Part shown: positions 13,001-23,355 of the stretch, piece after piece | Numbering within the stretch: position 1 is the first letter of the stretch | How the letters are laid out: every line of letters starts with the position of its first letter | The notes under the pieces: generated by a model | Databases searched by the model: none | What the model saw: the letters and a program-made list of their open reading frames with translations, nothing else | What the model was told of the DNA's origin: nothing | From: Metridium senile | Taxonomy: Eukaryota > Cnidaria > Anthozoa > Actiniaria > Metridiidae | Assembly: GCA_949775045.1 (NCBI GenBank) | Contig: OX459101.1 | Coordinates: forward strand, 12,450,347 to 12,514,346 | Direction: 5' to 3' | Length of the DNA: 64,000 nt | Program-made: the position numbers and the translations under genes

Positions 13001-15897
13001 CCCATAATGGTACCTCTATTTTAATTTTTGACAGCTTAAAAGCGGTCACCCTCTGGACTTTCCAAAGTGGCCGCTTAATAGAGGTTGGCCGCTGAATGGA
13101 GGTAAATGTATAGGATAGGTATAGGAATAGATTTGGGACTTTTTATTGTGGCCTTCTAATAGAGTGTGACTGCACTTAATGGGTGTCCACTTAATAGAGG
13201 CACCACTGTATTTGCTTATAGTGTATATATCACTGGATACGGTACAGGGCATGCAATTAACCTCAAATTGTCTAAAGGTTATGCTATCTTGCATCGGGCC
13301 ATTCCATTTATTGTCGGTGGACCCCCTATGGAAGAACACCGGATATCCTAGGGGAAGGGGGCCTCTCAAAAAACAAAATCCAAGGGGGTTACACTGTGTT
13401 TCCAATGTGAACTACCCCCTTAAAATTGATATATTACAATAAGTTGAAGGGGTAATGAGCCAAAATCCCATGGGAAGTAGGCTAAAAACTTAAGTTTCCA
13501 AATTATAGGACAAGGGAGGAAAACATACAAGACCTCCTCCATAGGCGGGGCATAAGGGGGGAGGGTTTTAAAAATGGAATGGCCCATTGGTGCTGATACA
13601 AGATGTATATAAGGCATGTATGTATGAATAAAAATGTAACTTATTGTACACACACATACAATAACAAGCAATAGATAACTTAATTATGTACTAGTAAGCA
13701 AAAGAAATATAACTTACTATCAATAGTGCAAATTATTTTTTTATTGGGATACCTGTGTCACAAACTCAATCACAAAAAAGATAGGAGTGGAGGTGTTCTC
13801 TTTGTCCAATTGCTCGGTGCTCCTTTTAGGGTTGAAAATATTTCCTGTGCGTACCTTTTAGGGTTCAGGCTTAATTGTTAATTACATAACATGACTCTGT
13901 ACCTGTAAGGGTCATTTTTACTCTGCTTTGTTATTAAAAGTAAGCTTGGCTGGCAAGAAAAATACACAGTGGTACCTTTTAGGAGGTTAAGGTGACTGGC
14001 TACTTTTGGAAATATTGTTAAACTTTTCTTTAAACTACGATTTATTAATGTGAAATTTAATGCTGATTACAAATATGAAAAGAAAAATGGGATGTCCCGA
14101 GCTTGTTTTCGAGATAACTGGCATTTAATGGATGCCTACGCGCAAGATTTTGAAGAAAAACTTCTGGAAGCGATATGAAAAAAATCACAACTCATAAGAA
14201 AATATTTTTTTTCATACTATATCAAGCACAAATGCCGGCTAATGAATCATTCTAAAATACAACATAGATGGTTTTGAATAAATGACAAAGAAATACCTTG
14301 ATCTGTCATATTTTGTCCTTTCAGTGCTTTCAAAACTCGCATGAAGTCGGACAAAAAATCCTACGAAAATCGATTTTTTTGTATGTTAGAAAAATTAACT
14401 TTTTGAAAAACTTTGATATAACGTAGATTTTATTAGGTTCTTTCAACTAAGCATAAAGAAAGTATATAGAGTCCTGTGCAAAATTCGAGGGTTTTGCCCT
14501 GTTGAAGCTCAAAACGTGTATCATTCCTTACTAAAATTTTGTATTTTTTCAGCGTTTTTTGTGTGCGCGCACATTGTGGGCTTGAATCGAAGTTTAAAAG
14601 TGTTCAAAAGAAGCCAGTCAACTTAAATCAACAAGGCTTTTTCAAAACTGACAGCTGATCACCCCTACCACTTGGACAAAGGGAGTATTCCCAAGGCTGC
14701 AATACTTTAAATTGTATTACTTTTCATGTTTTTGTATATATTACAGCACGATGCACAAAAATATGACCACTTTTAACATATTCACATACTTCTATGCACA
14801 GACTTTATGCTGCGAAACAAGTTTTAACCCGCCTTATTCGGTAAAATCAGACTCAGTTTCAAAATCAGTTTCACATCAAATGTGTCTGTTTAACAAACTC
14901 GTTAATACATTAAATGTGGTCATGCTTTTGCGTGTTGCACTGTGAAGCAGAGGTCAAACGGCTATGATAGTTGAAGGCATCTCAACTATCATCAACTATC
15001 CTGTATGCACGGTCAAACCCCAAAAACTATCATCGACTATCATGTGAAATTTGAGCATGTTCAAACTCTATGATAGTCCATGATAGTCCATGATAGTCCA
15101 TGATAGTCCATGATAGTCCATGATAGTCCATGATAGTGCATGATAGTTGGTGGTCAAACGCACATGATAGTGATAGGAACTATCATCAACTATCATTGCC
15201 GAGGCTTAATATAATAGGTACTGATTTTTTTGTAAAAAAAAAGCTCCTCACTGTGCAGGAATATAACTAAAATAGGGCCCGTTTTCTCGATTATTCTTGA
15301 ATAAGGTATCTTTTAACTCCTCTGGCATCGTATCCCCCGAACCAAGATCGAGTAATTGATTTTACGCCTGGAAGGCCAAGTAATTTTAACGTTAATTAAT
15401 AATATTATCACTTCTAATCTAAGGCAAGTCATTGCTACGTTGATATGTTATAATTAGAATGAAGAATATTAAATATAAAGCAAGGAATGGTGAAAATAGT
15501 TTGGTTTCGAGAAAGCAATGTTGTAGCAACTAAGGTATTCTGATTAGTTTACATGAATTGTTGGTGTTCATGCACAAGCAAAAATATTGCTACAAAATTG
15601 CATTAATAAATATAATAGCTTTAACAAAAGCACTTGCATATTAACTGTAGTTGTATGTACTTTTAGCTCGTTTTTTTACCTTCGTGTAGCTGTATTTGCA
15701 GGATCAAATGAGGCTGCGAGACCTCGCCCAGATTTGCCAAAGCTTCCCGACCGACGAAGGTTTCCCGGTGATGTGCTGCGTAATGGCGAGGCTAAAATGA
15801 TAAAACGACTCATGAGATAAATGTCCTGTCTCTCCGTTTAATAAATAGCTAGTTTTCTACCTGATCGAGCTCCCTTAGACCTTCCAAAAGTGGACAT
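1..15897 (-). CDS. Long coiled-coil protein (3' end beyond window)
   Basis: I joined the exons by splice site and phase: 15897-15861, 15791-15680, 12947-12843, 12554-12490, 11538-11371, 10292-10108, 9684-9529, 6565-6488, 3758-3675 and 1461-1303. These ten give 383 in-frame codons. The start MSTFGRSKGARSA lies about 30 nt from an AAGATGGCG box on the other strand. Residues 1-50 are basic and rich in Ser/Gly/Arg, and then NEYIRNLQQQVYFLELE opens a heptad-rich coiled coil that continues to the window edge, full of Lys, Glu, Gln and Leu. Two more coding-looking exons, 344-208 (phase 1 start) and 86 to below 1, carry further coiled coil. Exon 344-208 does not follow in phase from 1303, so an exon is missing between them or that boundary is wrong. 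The protein looks like a structural or ciliary coiled-coil protein (rootletin-like in flavour), but I do not recognise the family. The introns hold many repeats. Confidence is high that it is a gene, low on function. Confidence 0.72.
411..915. repeat. 70 bp minisatellite, about 7 copies
   Basis: The unit begins AACTAGTGTGGACTGCATCA and ends GATAACTAGCGGTT. Copies are nearly identical, at 70 bp spacing from 481 onward, with a decayed copy to about 990. It starts about 70 nt upstream of exon 344-208 of the coiled-coil gene. Confidence 0.95.
1441..2530. repeat. Duplicated exon edge with intervening repeat
   Basis: The 5' end of coiled-coil exon 1461-1303 and its upstream intron (about 1441-1595) recur at about 2385-2525 with mismatches. 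The second copy keeps the acceptor-like CAG and about 20 nt of exon, then diverges. Between them lie inverted GGGCTATTGGGT / ATAGCCCA motifs and AT-rich DNA without a gene. The second copy is a broken exon fragment, not a usable exon. Confidence 0.6.
2870..3182. repeat. Degenerate (CTTA)n tract
   Basis: About 310 bp of imperfect CTTA/CTTAC repeat in an intron of the coiled-coil gene. It resumes briefly at 3640-3675, so the foldback element at 3187-3620 probably landed inside it. Confidence 0.9.
3187..3621. mobile_element. TA-flanked foldback MITE (435 bp)
   Basis: Inverted arms of about 100 bp begin CAGCCAAACCTATAGAAGCG on the left; the right end is the reverse complement, with CTACAGAAGCG and GGTTTGGCTG. 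TA dinucleotides flank both ends, as for Tc1/mariner-type insertions. No transposase frame. Confidence 0.85.
3895..4146 (-). mobile_element. tRNA-derived SINE, copy 1
   Basis: On the minus strand the head reads TAGCTAAGTTGGTTAGTGC (box A) and AGTTCGATCCCC (box B), followed by a body shared with 30703-30947 including CCAGGAAGCCGACG in plus orientation. The tRNA-like head shows it is a pol III-derived SINE and not a tRNA gene. Confidence 0.8.
4566..6202. mobile_element. TTAA-flanked TIR element, 1.64 kb
   Basis: The ends are AGTGCAAGTATCACCAAAAA and its reverse complement, flanked on both sides by TTAA (4562-4565 and 6203-6206). The interior is AT-rich with only short frames and no recognisable transposase. 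It fills most of the intron between exons 6565-6488 and 3758-3675 of the coiled-coil gene. Confidence 0.75.
6219..6432. mobile_element. Short dispersed repeat, copy 1
   Basis: Matches 48353-48553 over about 200 bp (for example TTGTTAAGCGATAGCATTT and TTTGTGAATATTTTA). Outer edges carry inverted CAAAAGGTGC / GCACCTTTTG-type ends, so it is probably a small MITE. Confidence 0.65.
6580..8190. repeat. TTTG/TTTA satellite with higher-order unit
   Basis: 1.6 kb of TTTG-rich DNA. Above the tetramer there is a longer unit of roughly 80-110 bp, marked each time by TTTGCTTAGTTATTTG and AGTTATTTATATATTTG, repeated about 16 times. The frames across it are artefacts of the repeat. Confidence 0.9.
8198..9040. 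mobile_element. TIR element (840 bp) with a nested MITE
   Basis: Inverted arms: left about 8198-8262 (GACGTATTATCAAGAACTTT) and right about 8935-9040 (AAAGTTCTTGATAATGATGG). A second palindromic element, 8265-8525, with ends TTCACCTTAGGACATGTGGG and its complement, sits inside the left arm. The right arm carries a hairpin followed by GAAACGTC. Confidence 0.7.
9195..9253. repeat. (ATGT)n microsatellite
   Basis: About 14 perfect TATG units in an intron of the coiled-coil gene. Confidence 0.95.
9843..10065 (+). mobile_element. Diverged tRNA-derived SINE
   Basis: The head CAGCGTAGTGGTTCATTGTGC and AGTTTAAAGTCCCGGCTCAG resembles box A and box B spacing of a tRNA, but box B is degraded. It lies in the intron upstream of exon 9684-9529. 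Confidence 0.4.
10940..11110 (-). mobile_element. tRNA-derived SINE family 2, diverged copy
   Basis: Similar to 28011-28210 (ACTGCTCACATGTT, GGAGGGAGGAAAA, CACATCAAACAAA, CCCAGGTCACAGTGATGAAAGG) with many substitutions. Older copy of the same SINE. Confidence 0.6.
11985..12140. repeat. GGTGGCCGCTTAATAGAG repeat, copy 1
   Basis: Four to six short units of the form GTGGCCGCCTAATAGAGG in tandem. A second copy with the same surroundings, including ATAGGAATAGATTTGGGAC, lies at 13035-13210. Confidence 0.75.
13035..13210. repeat. GGTGGCCGCTTAATAGAG repeat, copy 2
   Basis: Same family as 11985-12140, more diverged. The flanking 13210-13680 overlaps several short frames that I do not believe are coding. 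Confidence 0.7.
13775..14700. mobile_element. Dispersed repeat interrupted by a TTAA element
   Basis: 13775-13986 and 14627-14700 are two parts of one repeat. The intact relative, in opposite orientation, is at 40856-41110 (shared CTAAAAGG, GACTTTGT and ATCAACAAGGC segments); a fragment is at 21990-22090. Its outer ends carry CTTTGTCCAA and TTGGACAAAG inverted. Confidence 0.65.
13991..14622. mobile_element. TTAA-flanked TIR element, 632 bp
   Basis: Ends GGTGACTGGCTACTTTTGGA and the complement of TTCAAAAGAAGCCAGTCAAC, flanked by TTAA on both sides (13987-13990, 14623-14626). The host repeat continues on each side, so the insertion is precise. No transposase. Confidence 0.8.
14945..15205. repeat. 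GATAGTCCAT decamer array with inverted GATAGT units
   Basis: About seven head-to-tail GATAGTCCAT units (15070-15140) flanked by ACTATCATCAACTATC and its complements, so the whole block can fold back. It lies in intron 2 of the coiled-coil gene. Confidence 0.8.
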
Positions 15898-17014
15898 TTT
15901 TTGCTGGATTTGTGTGAAATGACAACAAGATGGCGTCCTTCGTTTCCAAAGTTGTCAATACCGCTGACCGGGTAGCTATGACAACGAAGGCCTTCTCTCA
16001 ACCGACCCGATGCGCGTCATTTTTGCTTGCAGGTTTCTTGCTGTCAAGAAGTTGTGTTCGCGTTTTTTGGATTTTATACGTTTACTAGCGCAAGTCATCG
16101 TTTTTATAGCTGTTGTTTTATGCTATCAGCACTTATATTCTCATTATTGATTTATTATTTTGATTATCATCATTTTCACCATCGATCGCACTCATAATCA
16201 TCATCATCATCATCATCATCATCATTACTATCATCGCCATTTGATTAGTGAATATGCTAGTCCACAATGAAAAATATCCATATAGTGTGGATCTGTGGAC
16301 CCTGGGGCGGCCGAGATTTTCAGACGGCCTTGGTCCTACGGTTTGCTACGCTTCCTTTACGTCTGAAAATCTGGCTAGTGTGGAGAGGGACTCGGGTTCG
16401 AAACGGGCAGGATGAAGACGCGCTTACAGTGTAAGGAATCTAAATTTAAATGGAAACTAGCGGTGTTTGAATTCGTAACACCGTGAAAAAATCTTAACTT
16501 ATAACTTTACCGACGTTTCGAGCTTTAGCCTTCGTCTATCCCTTTACTCCGACGAAGGGCTTTTTTTACGGTGTTACACATTTTATTAAATTACCTATCG
16601 AATTTTAGGTGTGGACGGTGAATCCACAACGAAAAAGCTATAAATTCCGAAAATATCAAGATACTAGTTGTGGACGGCAGGCCAACGAATCCACAACGGG
16701 AAAGTTACAGATTCACAAAATATCCAGATACTTTTGGACGGGAGACCAATCCTGAACAACGGGAAAGTTACAGATTCACAAAATATCCAGATACGTGTGG
16801 ACGGAAGGCCATTTTGTGGGCAACATGTTACGAGATAAAAAAAATGATAAGAAAACCCAAAATTTCACGTGTTTTATTCAAACCTTCCCACATTTAACAA
16901 AGCCGCACATGTTGGCAACAGAAGCGCATGCGTCAAGCTGTCACAATTCGACAAGAAAAGCGAAGGGATGTGACAACAACTAGGATAATTTTCGCGTTTT
17001 CATCCACTTTCTCA
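15898..17014. promoter_or_regulatory. Head-to-head promoter interval, coiled-coil gene / LDAH
   Basis: This 1.1 kb separates two divergent start codons (15897 minus, 17015 plus). It holds AAGATGGCG at 15927-15935, the YY1-type box often found just downstream of animal transcription starts; on the minus strand it reads CGCCATCTT about 30 nt before the coiled-coil ATG. The rest includes a (CAT)n tract near 16195-16226 and a degenerate tandem repeat at 16605-16805 beside LDAH. Its role as a promoter is inferred from gene orientation and the motif. Confidence 0.45.
16605..16805. repeat. Tandem repeat upstream of LDAH, about 3 units
   Basis: Units of about 65 bp with AACGGGAAAGTTACAGATTC, AAAATATCCAGATAC and GTGTGGACGG. 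They end 210 nt before the LDAH start. Confidence 0.75.
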
Positions 17015-20000
17015 ATGGCAAATAATTTAGAAGAAAGCCTAGTTCGCCACGATGTCGTGTTAATAAATGGCGTCCATACAAAGATATCGTGTGCTATGCC
17101 AGAAGTTGATAACGAACAAGTTTGTGTTATTGTTATCCCTGGTAATCCTGGTAGCATCGAGTTTTACGACATATTTATCGAAGTTCTCTTCAAAGAATGT
17201 GGTAAAAAGATCCCTATTTACGGAGTTGGCCATGCAGGTAAGCAAGTTCAAACACTGCAGTAGACAACACCTCTTTTTGATTGTTTTACAGCAAAGATTT
17301 TCATCGATTTTCGCGAGTCTTCTTCGAGCTTACACCTTCGCGCGCTTATATATATTTGTGTCAATTTTTACCGCAAAATTCTTCTTTTCTTTAATGAAAT
17401 TTTTACACAAGAAAATTCTAAAATTTAAAAAAATAGAATTATAGTTTCGTAGTTTAGCTATTATAATATTATTTCTGAATGTACAATCTAGTAAATTATA
17501 ACGCTTATTCATTTGTGTGATTTTTAGCTTATGAAATCCGCGATATCTCACTTTATATCAAAAACTGTGGATGAAATTCTATCATTCTTTCATTCTATCA
17601 AGTTGGATATTTGACATTATAATTCTAAATTTTATTGGCGCTAATTTTTTTTTTTTTGTAGAGTCGAGAGAGTATAATTAAACTTGCAACTCAGTCCGGT
17701 AATTTCATTTTTACCCATTTCGCGTAATACAACTAATATATCTGACAAAATTCAACGTTTACGTTTAGAAAACTGTAAATTCGAATTGCGAATTTTAGTG
17801 ATTTTGAATCAATGATTTTACATCAAAATTTGTCAGGTTTTTTTTGGGATGAATTTGTTTAGGACGAGCTATTCGAAATATTAAAAACACCTGTAAATGT
17901 TTCCTCGTTCACACAAAACAAAATATGTTTAATTATGCATGAAATTCGTCCTCTTTCATCTAAGAACAGATCACTGCGAAAATTCCTAATTATCATAATA
18001 TCAAAAACAATAATATTAAATCAAAACACACTGTTATTCTCAAATTGAAAGAGTAATTATTACTATTTTATTCTTCCCAGGCGAAGACAAAAGAAATATT
18101 ATAGAGGAAATTATTTTTTCTTATGTTTTATGATCGAGTCGTTTATTAATCATTCACAATATAAGCTAACTCACATTGCACGAACAGAGCCAAAGTTAAT
18201 TTTACATGTAATTTTTAAGAATACGACATTCCATGAAAAATCATTACATCTCCAACACAACGGCATTTTTTTTAACTTTGTTGTCATTACGAAGCTAGCT
18301 AAAATATATTAAATGTAAGCTTATTCAGTAAAGTTCTATTTTTGAAAGTTTTTTATATTTAATGTTATTTTTTTCCGGTGTTTATGATTAAGTCAGGATT
18401 ATTTTGTTTTAAAATCTTGTCGAATAAGCGATAGGGCATTCCAAGACTAAATGAAATTATGGTCTGATCATGGCAGACATATAAATATTAATTAACAATT
18501 ATTCGCCGAAGGCGAAGTGATTATCGGTGAATATTTACCGAGCGGTGAGTCTTCGAGCTGCGAGGTAAATATTCACCGATAATCACTTCGCCTGTGGTGA
18601 ATAATCGTTTTAGTATAAATACAAAGGTGATTATTTCAAAAAAAAAAACAGCATTGAAAGTGAAAATATTTTATTTTTTAAAAGCGCGACCGTTACGCGT
18701 AAAAATTGTAAACTTTGTCTCGCATATAATGACAAAAAAAAAAAAACGTGAAAATTTACTATGATACCTTTAAATAGCTTGACACCAAACTTAGTAGCTT
18801 CTTTTGTCGATTTTGGGACAGCATTTTCTTTAAAGTTTTCAATGTCATCTTCGCTAACAGTGACAAAAAAACTACTGGCAGCCATTTTGTTCGAAAAGGT
18901 GATTATCGGCTGATAATCCGAGATAGCAAACCAATCAGAGCGCGCGATTTTGTATAATCACCTTTGTATTTATACTAAAACACGAATAATCGGCGAAATG
19001 CTTACAACCATTATATTATTCTCGTCAAGAACATGGAGGTTATAGCTAAGATATTATGGACATACATCTAAACACGAATAATCAAGGTGCTTGCAATTCT
19101 TATTCTCGTCAAGAACATGGAGGTTGTTGTTGAGATATTATGCATGCATGGTCATACATCTAAACACGAATAATCGAGGTGCTTACAATCATTATTCTCG
19201 TCAAAAACATGGAGGTTATTGCTAAGATATTATGGGCATACATCTAAACACGAATAATCAAGGTGCTTACAATCATTCAGTTAAAGATTTAGTGTTGATT
19301 ATAGTCACTTAATATATCATGTTCAATTTTATACATCCCGTTTTTCCAGACCACAATTAGCGATCGCGATCTGGTAATTTTGTAAAACCACAATGTTTTT
19401 GATTTAATTTTAAGATGAAACTGAACGATATTTTTAATGCAATCAATAAGTTCAGAGAGTTTTGCCTGCATGATCCCATAACTATCCTTAAACACACGGC
19501 TAATCACTGTTGTGATTTTAATTGTCAATTTCTCATGAATTATTAATGAGTTTAATAAGTAGCACTTCAGTATGAAATAAAAACGTTAATTAGGCCGGGT
19601 TACTATTTTGACGTGCCTTTCGCTCTTGAAAATACCAAGTTCCGCTGCAATCTATTGAATGCATTCTCTTATCTTTTGTAGGTCATTGCCAGCTAGACGA
19701 ATCAGGAATGTTCAGTTGTGGTAGACCAAAGACCATGGAACACGAACAACACAATGTGGTGATGCATCTTGAAGACCAAATATCTCACAAACTGTCATTC
19801 ATTGCTTATCACATACCACGTGACTGCAAAGTTATCCTCGTAGGACACTCCGCTGGCGCTTACATCGCATTACAGATGATGAAGCGTTATCATGAAAAAG
19901 AAAAGTTCTTGAAAGGTGTTTTGCTTTTTCCCGCCATTGAGCATGTGATGGAGTCGCCCAGCGGTCGTCTGTGGTGGGTCATGTGTTTTTACCTACAATG

Positions 20001-20427
20001 GCCGTTCTTATTCATGACTTTCTTTTTCTCCATCATGCCTTCTTTCTTCAAGAAATGGTCCATCGGTTGGTGGATGCATTTTAATAAACACAGCTCACAG
20101 GAGAGTATTGTTAACGCCACGCATGCGTTCTTGAACTATCGCTCGATGGAGAACATGCTGCGAATCGGACGGGACCTGGGCACCATAAAGGACATTGACA
20201 TCGATAGCGTGTCGGAAAATGTCGAGAAACTGACTTTTTACTACGGCGCTCGGGATCCGTGGGTTCCCCGATCATGTTACGAACAGATGGCGAAGCGATT
20301 TCCGAACGCTGACGTCATTGTTTGTGATGATGATATTCAGCATGCTTTTGTGCTGGATGCAGACGAGACAGAAAAACTCGCCAAGAAAGTATGGGGCTGG
20401 CTAGAAAAGGAGTTTACAATGGTTTGA
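17015..20427 (+). CDS. LDAH: Lipid droplet-associated hydrolase (LDAH)
   Basis: Two exons, 17015-17237 and 19682-20427, are joined in phase (G|GT at a GT/AG intron of 2.4 kb) and encode 322 aa, close to the usual size of LDAH. Visible features are IPGNPGS with the following EFYD at about 41-52 (oxyanion loop and start of the alpha/beta-hydrolase fold), VGHAGH at the exon junction, the nucleophile elbow VGHSAG with Ser131, a hydrophobic stretch at about 165-195 that could act as the membrane or droplet hairpin, YGARDPW with the acid Asp266, and DIQHAF with the catalytic His295. The family sits on lipid droplets and is a serine hydrolase linked to cholesterol ester or triglyceride turnover; its true substrate is debated. 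The intron carries an AT-rich stretch, a foldback element and an 84 bp tandem repeat. Confidence 0.93.
18495..18990. mobile_element. Foldback element carrying a captured coding exon
   Basis: The ends read ATTATTCGCCGAAGGCG and CGAATAATCGGCGAAAT. Internal inverted blocks include GTGATTATCGGTGAATATTT with its complement and AATCACCTTTGTATTTATAC with its complement. It lies in the LDAH intron. A minus-strand exon is embedded (next entry). Confidence 0.7.
18768..18885 (-). pseudogene. Orphan first exon, tyrosine-recombinase-associated N-terminus
   Basis: ATG at 18885, open for 39 codons (MAASSFFVTVSEDDIENF, then KSTKEATKFGVKLFKG) and ending at AAAG|GTATCA. The pattern of an acidic start followed by a helix of the NTKKAT-x-x-x-x-FK type resembles the N-terminal domain of ZMYM/KCTD1/Crypton-like proteins that are common in invertebrate genomes. 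No following exon was found, so it is probably a captured or dead piece. Confidence 0.4.
19025..19280. repeat. 84 bp tandem repeat, 3 copies
   Basis: Unit contains CACGAATAATCAAGGTGCTT and AACATGGAGGTTATTGCTAAG. Related wording (GGGCATACAT, AAGGTG) occurs at 44840-44920 and 36880-37230. Confidence 0.85.
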
Positions 20428-20811
20428 CTGCGGCCATTTTGAAATATTTTGAAATTGATACTAAATATGGCATTGAGCTCAAGTTAGAAAAAGTTGCATT
20501 GCCAAATATGGAATTCTCGTTCCCAGTACTTTCGCAACGTAACCGAGGGAAGTTGTTAGTTCCAAATATGGAATTCCTAATATATATATGAGGTGTCGCT
20601 CCAAATGTGAAATCCTATTGTCAAATATAGATTTTTGATATAATTTCTCTCTATATATGAGATATATTAAATGTCTACTATATTCAGTCTATTATATATA
20701 CAATGAATATCGTTAATCGTTTAATTTCAGCTAGAGTCGCTAACGGATAAGCTATAATCAGAGTTATGACGACAGAAGAAAACGTCTATTATAAGGGGCT
20801 AGCTAACTATA

Positions 20812-21124
20812 ATACACCTAATTCAAAAAAGGTTGACGGGGCGAACGGCGACTGGCGATTGGTGATTGGCGATTGCACGACCGAAAGGAGCTATGGGTAA
20901 TACCAATTCCTTCTTATTCGTTTCTAAATTATCCTAAAAATGCCTCCACCGTTCAGCGAAACCTTCGAGACACCCATATAAGGTCATCGCTGAACTGTGT
21001 TTGGGTATTTATAATGGAATAAGAAGAAATCTGCATTACCCATAGTTCCTTTCGGTCGTGCAATCGCCAATTACCAATCGCCAATCGCCGTTCACCCCGT
21101 CAACCTCTTTTGAATTAGGTGTAT
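20812..21124. mobile_element. TA-flanked MITE, 310 bp
   Basis: CACCTAATTCAAAAAAGGTT on the left mirrors AACCTCTTTTGAATTAGGTG on the right, with TA on both sides. Arms of about 100 bp include the GATTGGCGATT run. It lies 3' of LDAH. Confidence 0.85.
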
Positions 21125-21236
21125 GCCAAATGGTAATACAGTCAATGTCATTAACGTTGTCCACGTAAAGTAGAAGTGACACGTGATTCTTTGTTTTCAG
21201 CAGTTGAAATTTCGATGTTTAACTGCATAATAAGGA

Positions 21237-21434
21237 ACAGTGAACATGCGCCATCTTGAAAGGTAGCCGGGCCTTTGCATCGAAGTGAGACGAACGTTGA
21301 GCTTGCAATGATAGATACCTTTCCACACCTTGCTGGACAATTATTCACGTGTCTCTATCATTGCAAGCTCAACGTTCGTCTCGCTTCGATGCAAAGGCCC
21401 GGCTACCTTTCAAGGTGTCGCAGGGAACTGTGAA
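21237..21434. mobile_element. Palindromic MITE family A, copy 1
   Basis: Almost a perfect hairpin: GCGCCATCTTGAAAGGTAGC and TTGAGCTTGCAATGATAGA mirrored around CTGGACAATTATTCACGTG. Other copies at 22711-22912, 31079-31430 and 39584-39764. Confidence 0.9.
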
Positions 21435-21832
21435 GGAGACTATTATGAAATCTATGTTCACAATTAATATTATAGACCCTTTTAATAAGACCCGAAGTGT
21501 TGTGGGACTTATTCGGGACTTATTAAAAGAGTCTATAGTATCGTCCATTTAAAGCGAACTTTGCGTCACGTGACATTTCTTTTAGTGTTAATGTCAGTCT
21601 TTTTCGTGCAATGCTTATGACATTGACTGTAAAGATAATAATACTTTTATAATGCATGATATTGATTTTTGTATACTTACTCAACAGATAATATAATACA
21701 AGAAGTAAACAAAATAATTGAAATTAAAAGTAATATGCTATAATCAAATTACTGCCAATGTGTGAATATTTTGACCCCATCTCGACAGAACCTAGCAAGC
21801 TAACACTTTTCAGCCATGGGCTATTGGGATAG

Positions 21833-21837
<5 letters not shown>

Positions 21838-21870
<33 letters not shown>
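21838..21870. repeat. Poly-G tract
   Basis: More than 30 consecutive G. Shorter G runs occur at 27053-27070 and 29520-29536. The remainder of 20428-23355, outside the listed MITEs, holds AT-rich DNA and no gene I can see. Confidence 0.95.
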
Positions 21871-21872
<2 letters not shown>

Positions 21873-22420
21873 GTGGTTCGAATGTCGTGCGGTCGATTTC
21901 GCAAATGACCCCAAAAAGCGTTAATTAAGAGAACTGTCAAGGCCTAGCCTTTTAAAAAAGTATTTAACAGGCTCAAAATTGCTTAAAAGCAATTGCAAGA
22001 ACCCTAAATTAAAGGCCCCTTAAAGGTACACACAGGGAATATTTACAACCTAAAAGGAGTGCTGATCACTCCCTCTACCACTTGGACAAAGCGACTACAC
22101 CCCATGGGTAGATACTATAAACAGCTCACTACTTGTGGTAACTAAAACATCTATCATATCGATTATAGCAATGAATACCAAACGGTGAATCAACCAACGC
22201 AAGGTTTGAATATTAATGTAATACCAACAGAGTTTTTATAGAACTATTTGTTTTATTTTGTATTTATTATTGTTATCAAATATTTCTAAATATCATCTTT
22301 TTACAGACCTACTGCTCAAAAATTGCATTTAAAAAAAACTATAACATATATTGGGAATTTCATTCTCGGATTTTTGAGTTTTTCTGATTCGACATTATAC
22401 CTTCCCTTCACAGTTCCCTG

Positions 22421-22710
22421 CCTTTTCGGGAACCCAGGAGTATTCTTCTGTCGCTCGTTTCTCGCTTCCACAACATATACCCCTGGGAACGTAGTCTGTT
22501 GGAGCTTGTTCCGGAAGTCAAAATTCAAACTTATTTAACGACTTTCTTTGAATGGTTATCTTGATTTTCATTGGTCGACCTTATAGGTCGACCAATCAGG
22601 AAAGAGCTGGATTTTGACTTCCGGAACAAGCTCCAACAGACTACGTTCCCAGGGGTATATGTTGTGGAAGCGAGAAACGAGCGACAGAAGAATACCCCTG
22701 GGTTCCCGAG
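22421..22710. mobile_element. Palindromic MITE family B
   Basis: 290 bp hairpin; arms contain TCGCTCGTTTCTCGCTTCC and CTTGTTCCGGAAGTCAAAAT and meet at ATTGGTCGACCTTATAGGTC. AGTTCCCTGC occurs on both sides, so it seems to have inserted into the end of the family A copy at 22711. Confidence 0.85.
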
Positions 22711-22912
22711 GATGAGTTCCCTGCGCCATCTTGAAAGGTAGCCGGACCTATTTTCATCCAAGCGAGACCAAAGTTGAGCTTTCAATGATAGATACACGTT
22801 AATAATTGTCCCGCAAGGTGTTTTAAAAAAGTCTTTATCATTGAAAGCTCAACGTTTGTCTCGCTTCTATGTAAAGGCCCGGCTACCATTTAAGATGGCA
22901 CAGGGAACTGTG
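22711..22912. mobile_element. Palindromic MITE family A, copy 2
   Basis: Same structure as copy 1 with more substitutions; the left terminus is displaced by family B. Confidence 0.88.
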
Positions 22913-23199
22913 AAGGGGATTATATGTTTGATGGCCAAACTTTCATGAAATCAACCAATGACTAGTTTACTTAAGCTCCGCCCACAAGATGACTGACAGA
23001 TCAGAAAGGACAAACATTTTACCGAGGTTGAGGACACGATGCAACGATTTTAGCTTCATTTCGTTTCAAATATAAAACATAAACAAATATAAATCTTATA
23101 TTATAACACTACTATTAGTGTTTTTCTAATGGTCCGTCCCTAAAACATTCTATCTAAACCAATCTGAAGGCTCGTTCCCAGTTCTTTTTCATCTCTCGT

Positions 23200-23205
23200 T
23201 TTATT
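23200..23205 (-). terminator. Candidate polyadenylation signal of the SGNH-granulin gene
   Basis: AATAAA on the minus strand, about 150 nt after the stop codon at 23356. It is the nearest canonical signal. Cleavage here is not shown. Confidence 0.4.
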
Positions 23206-23355
23206 CCCGACCAACCCATTGTCATACCCAGACCCTACTCACTCTTTGTTAGAAAGGCGAGAAGGGTCTGGGTACGAAAAAGCCAGCCTACAAATAACCA
23301 TAGGCCTGAGAACGAAAAAATGAACAAAACTATCAGTCTTTTATGTCTAATATGG

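Noticed and set aside
15702..15820. Plus-strand terminal exon with a CAG acceptor, 39 codons, stop and AATAAA 20 nt later
   Set aside because: The same DNA on minus (15791-15680) has a good acceptor and donor and joins in phase from MSTFGRSKGARS to the coiled-coil exon at 12947. The minus reading explains more.
15930..16088. Short plus-strand frame starting inside AAGATGGCG (52 codons)
   Set aside because: The box is better explained as a promoter-proximal element for the minus-strand gene; no similarity and no clear second exon.
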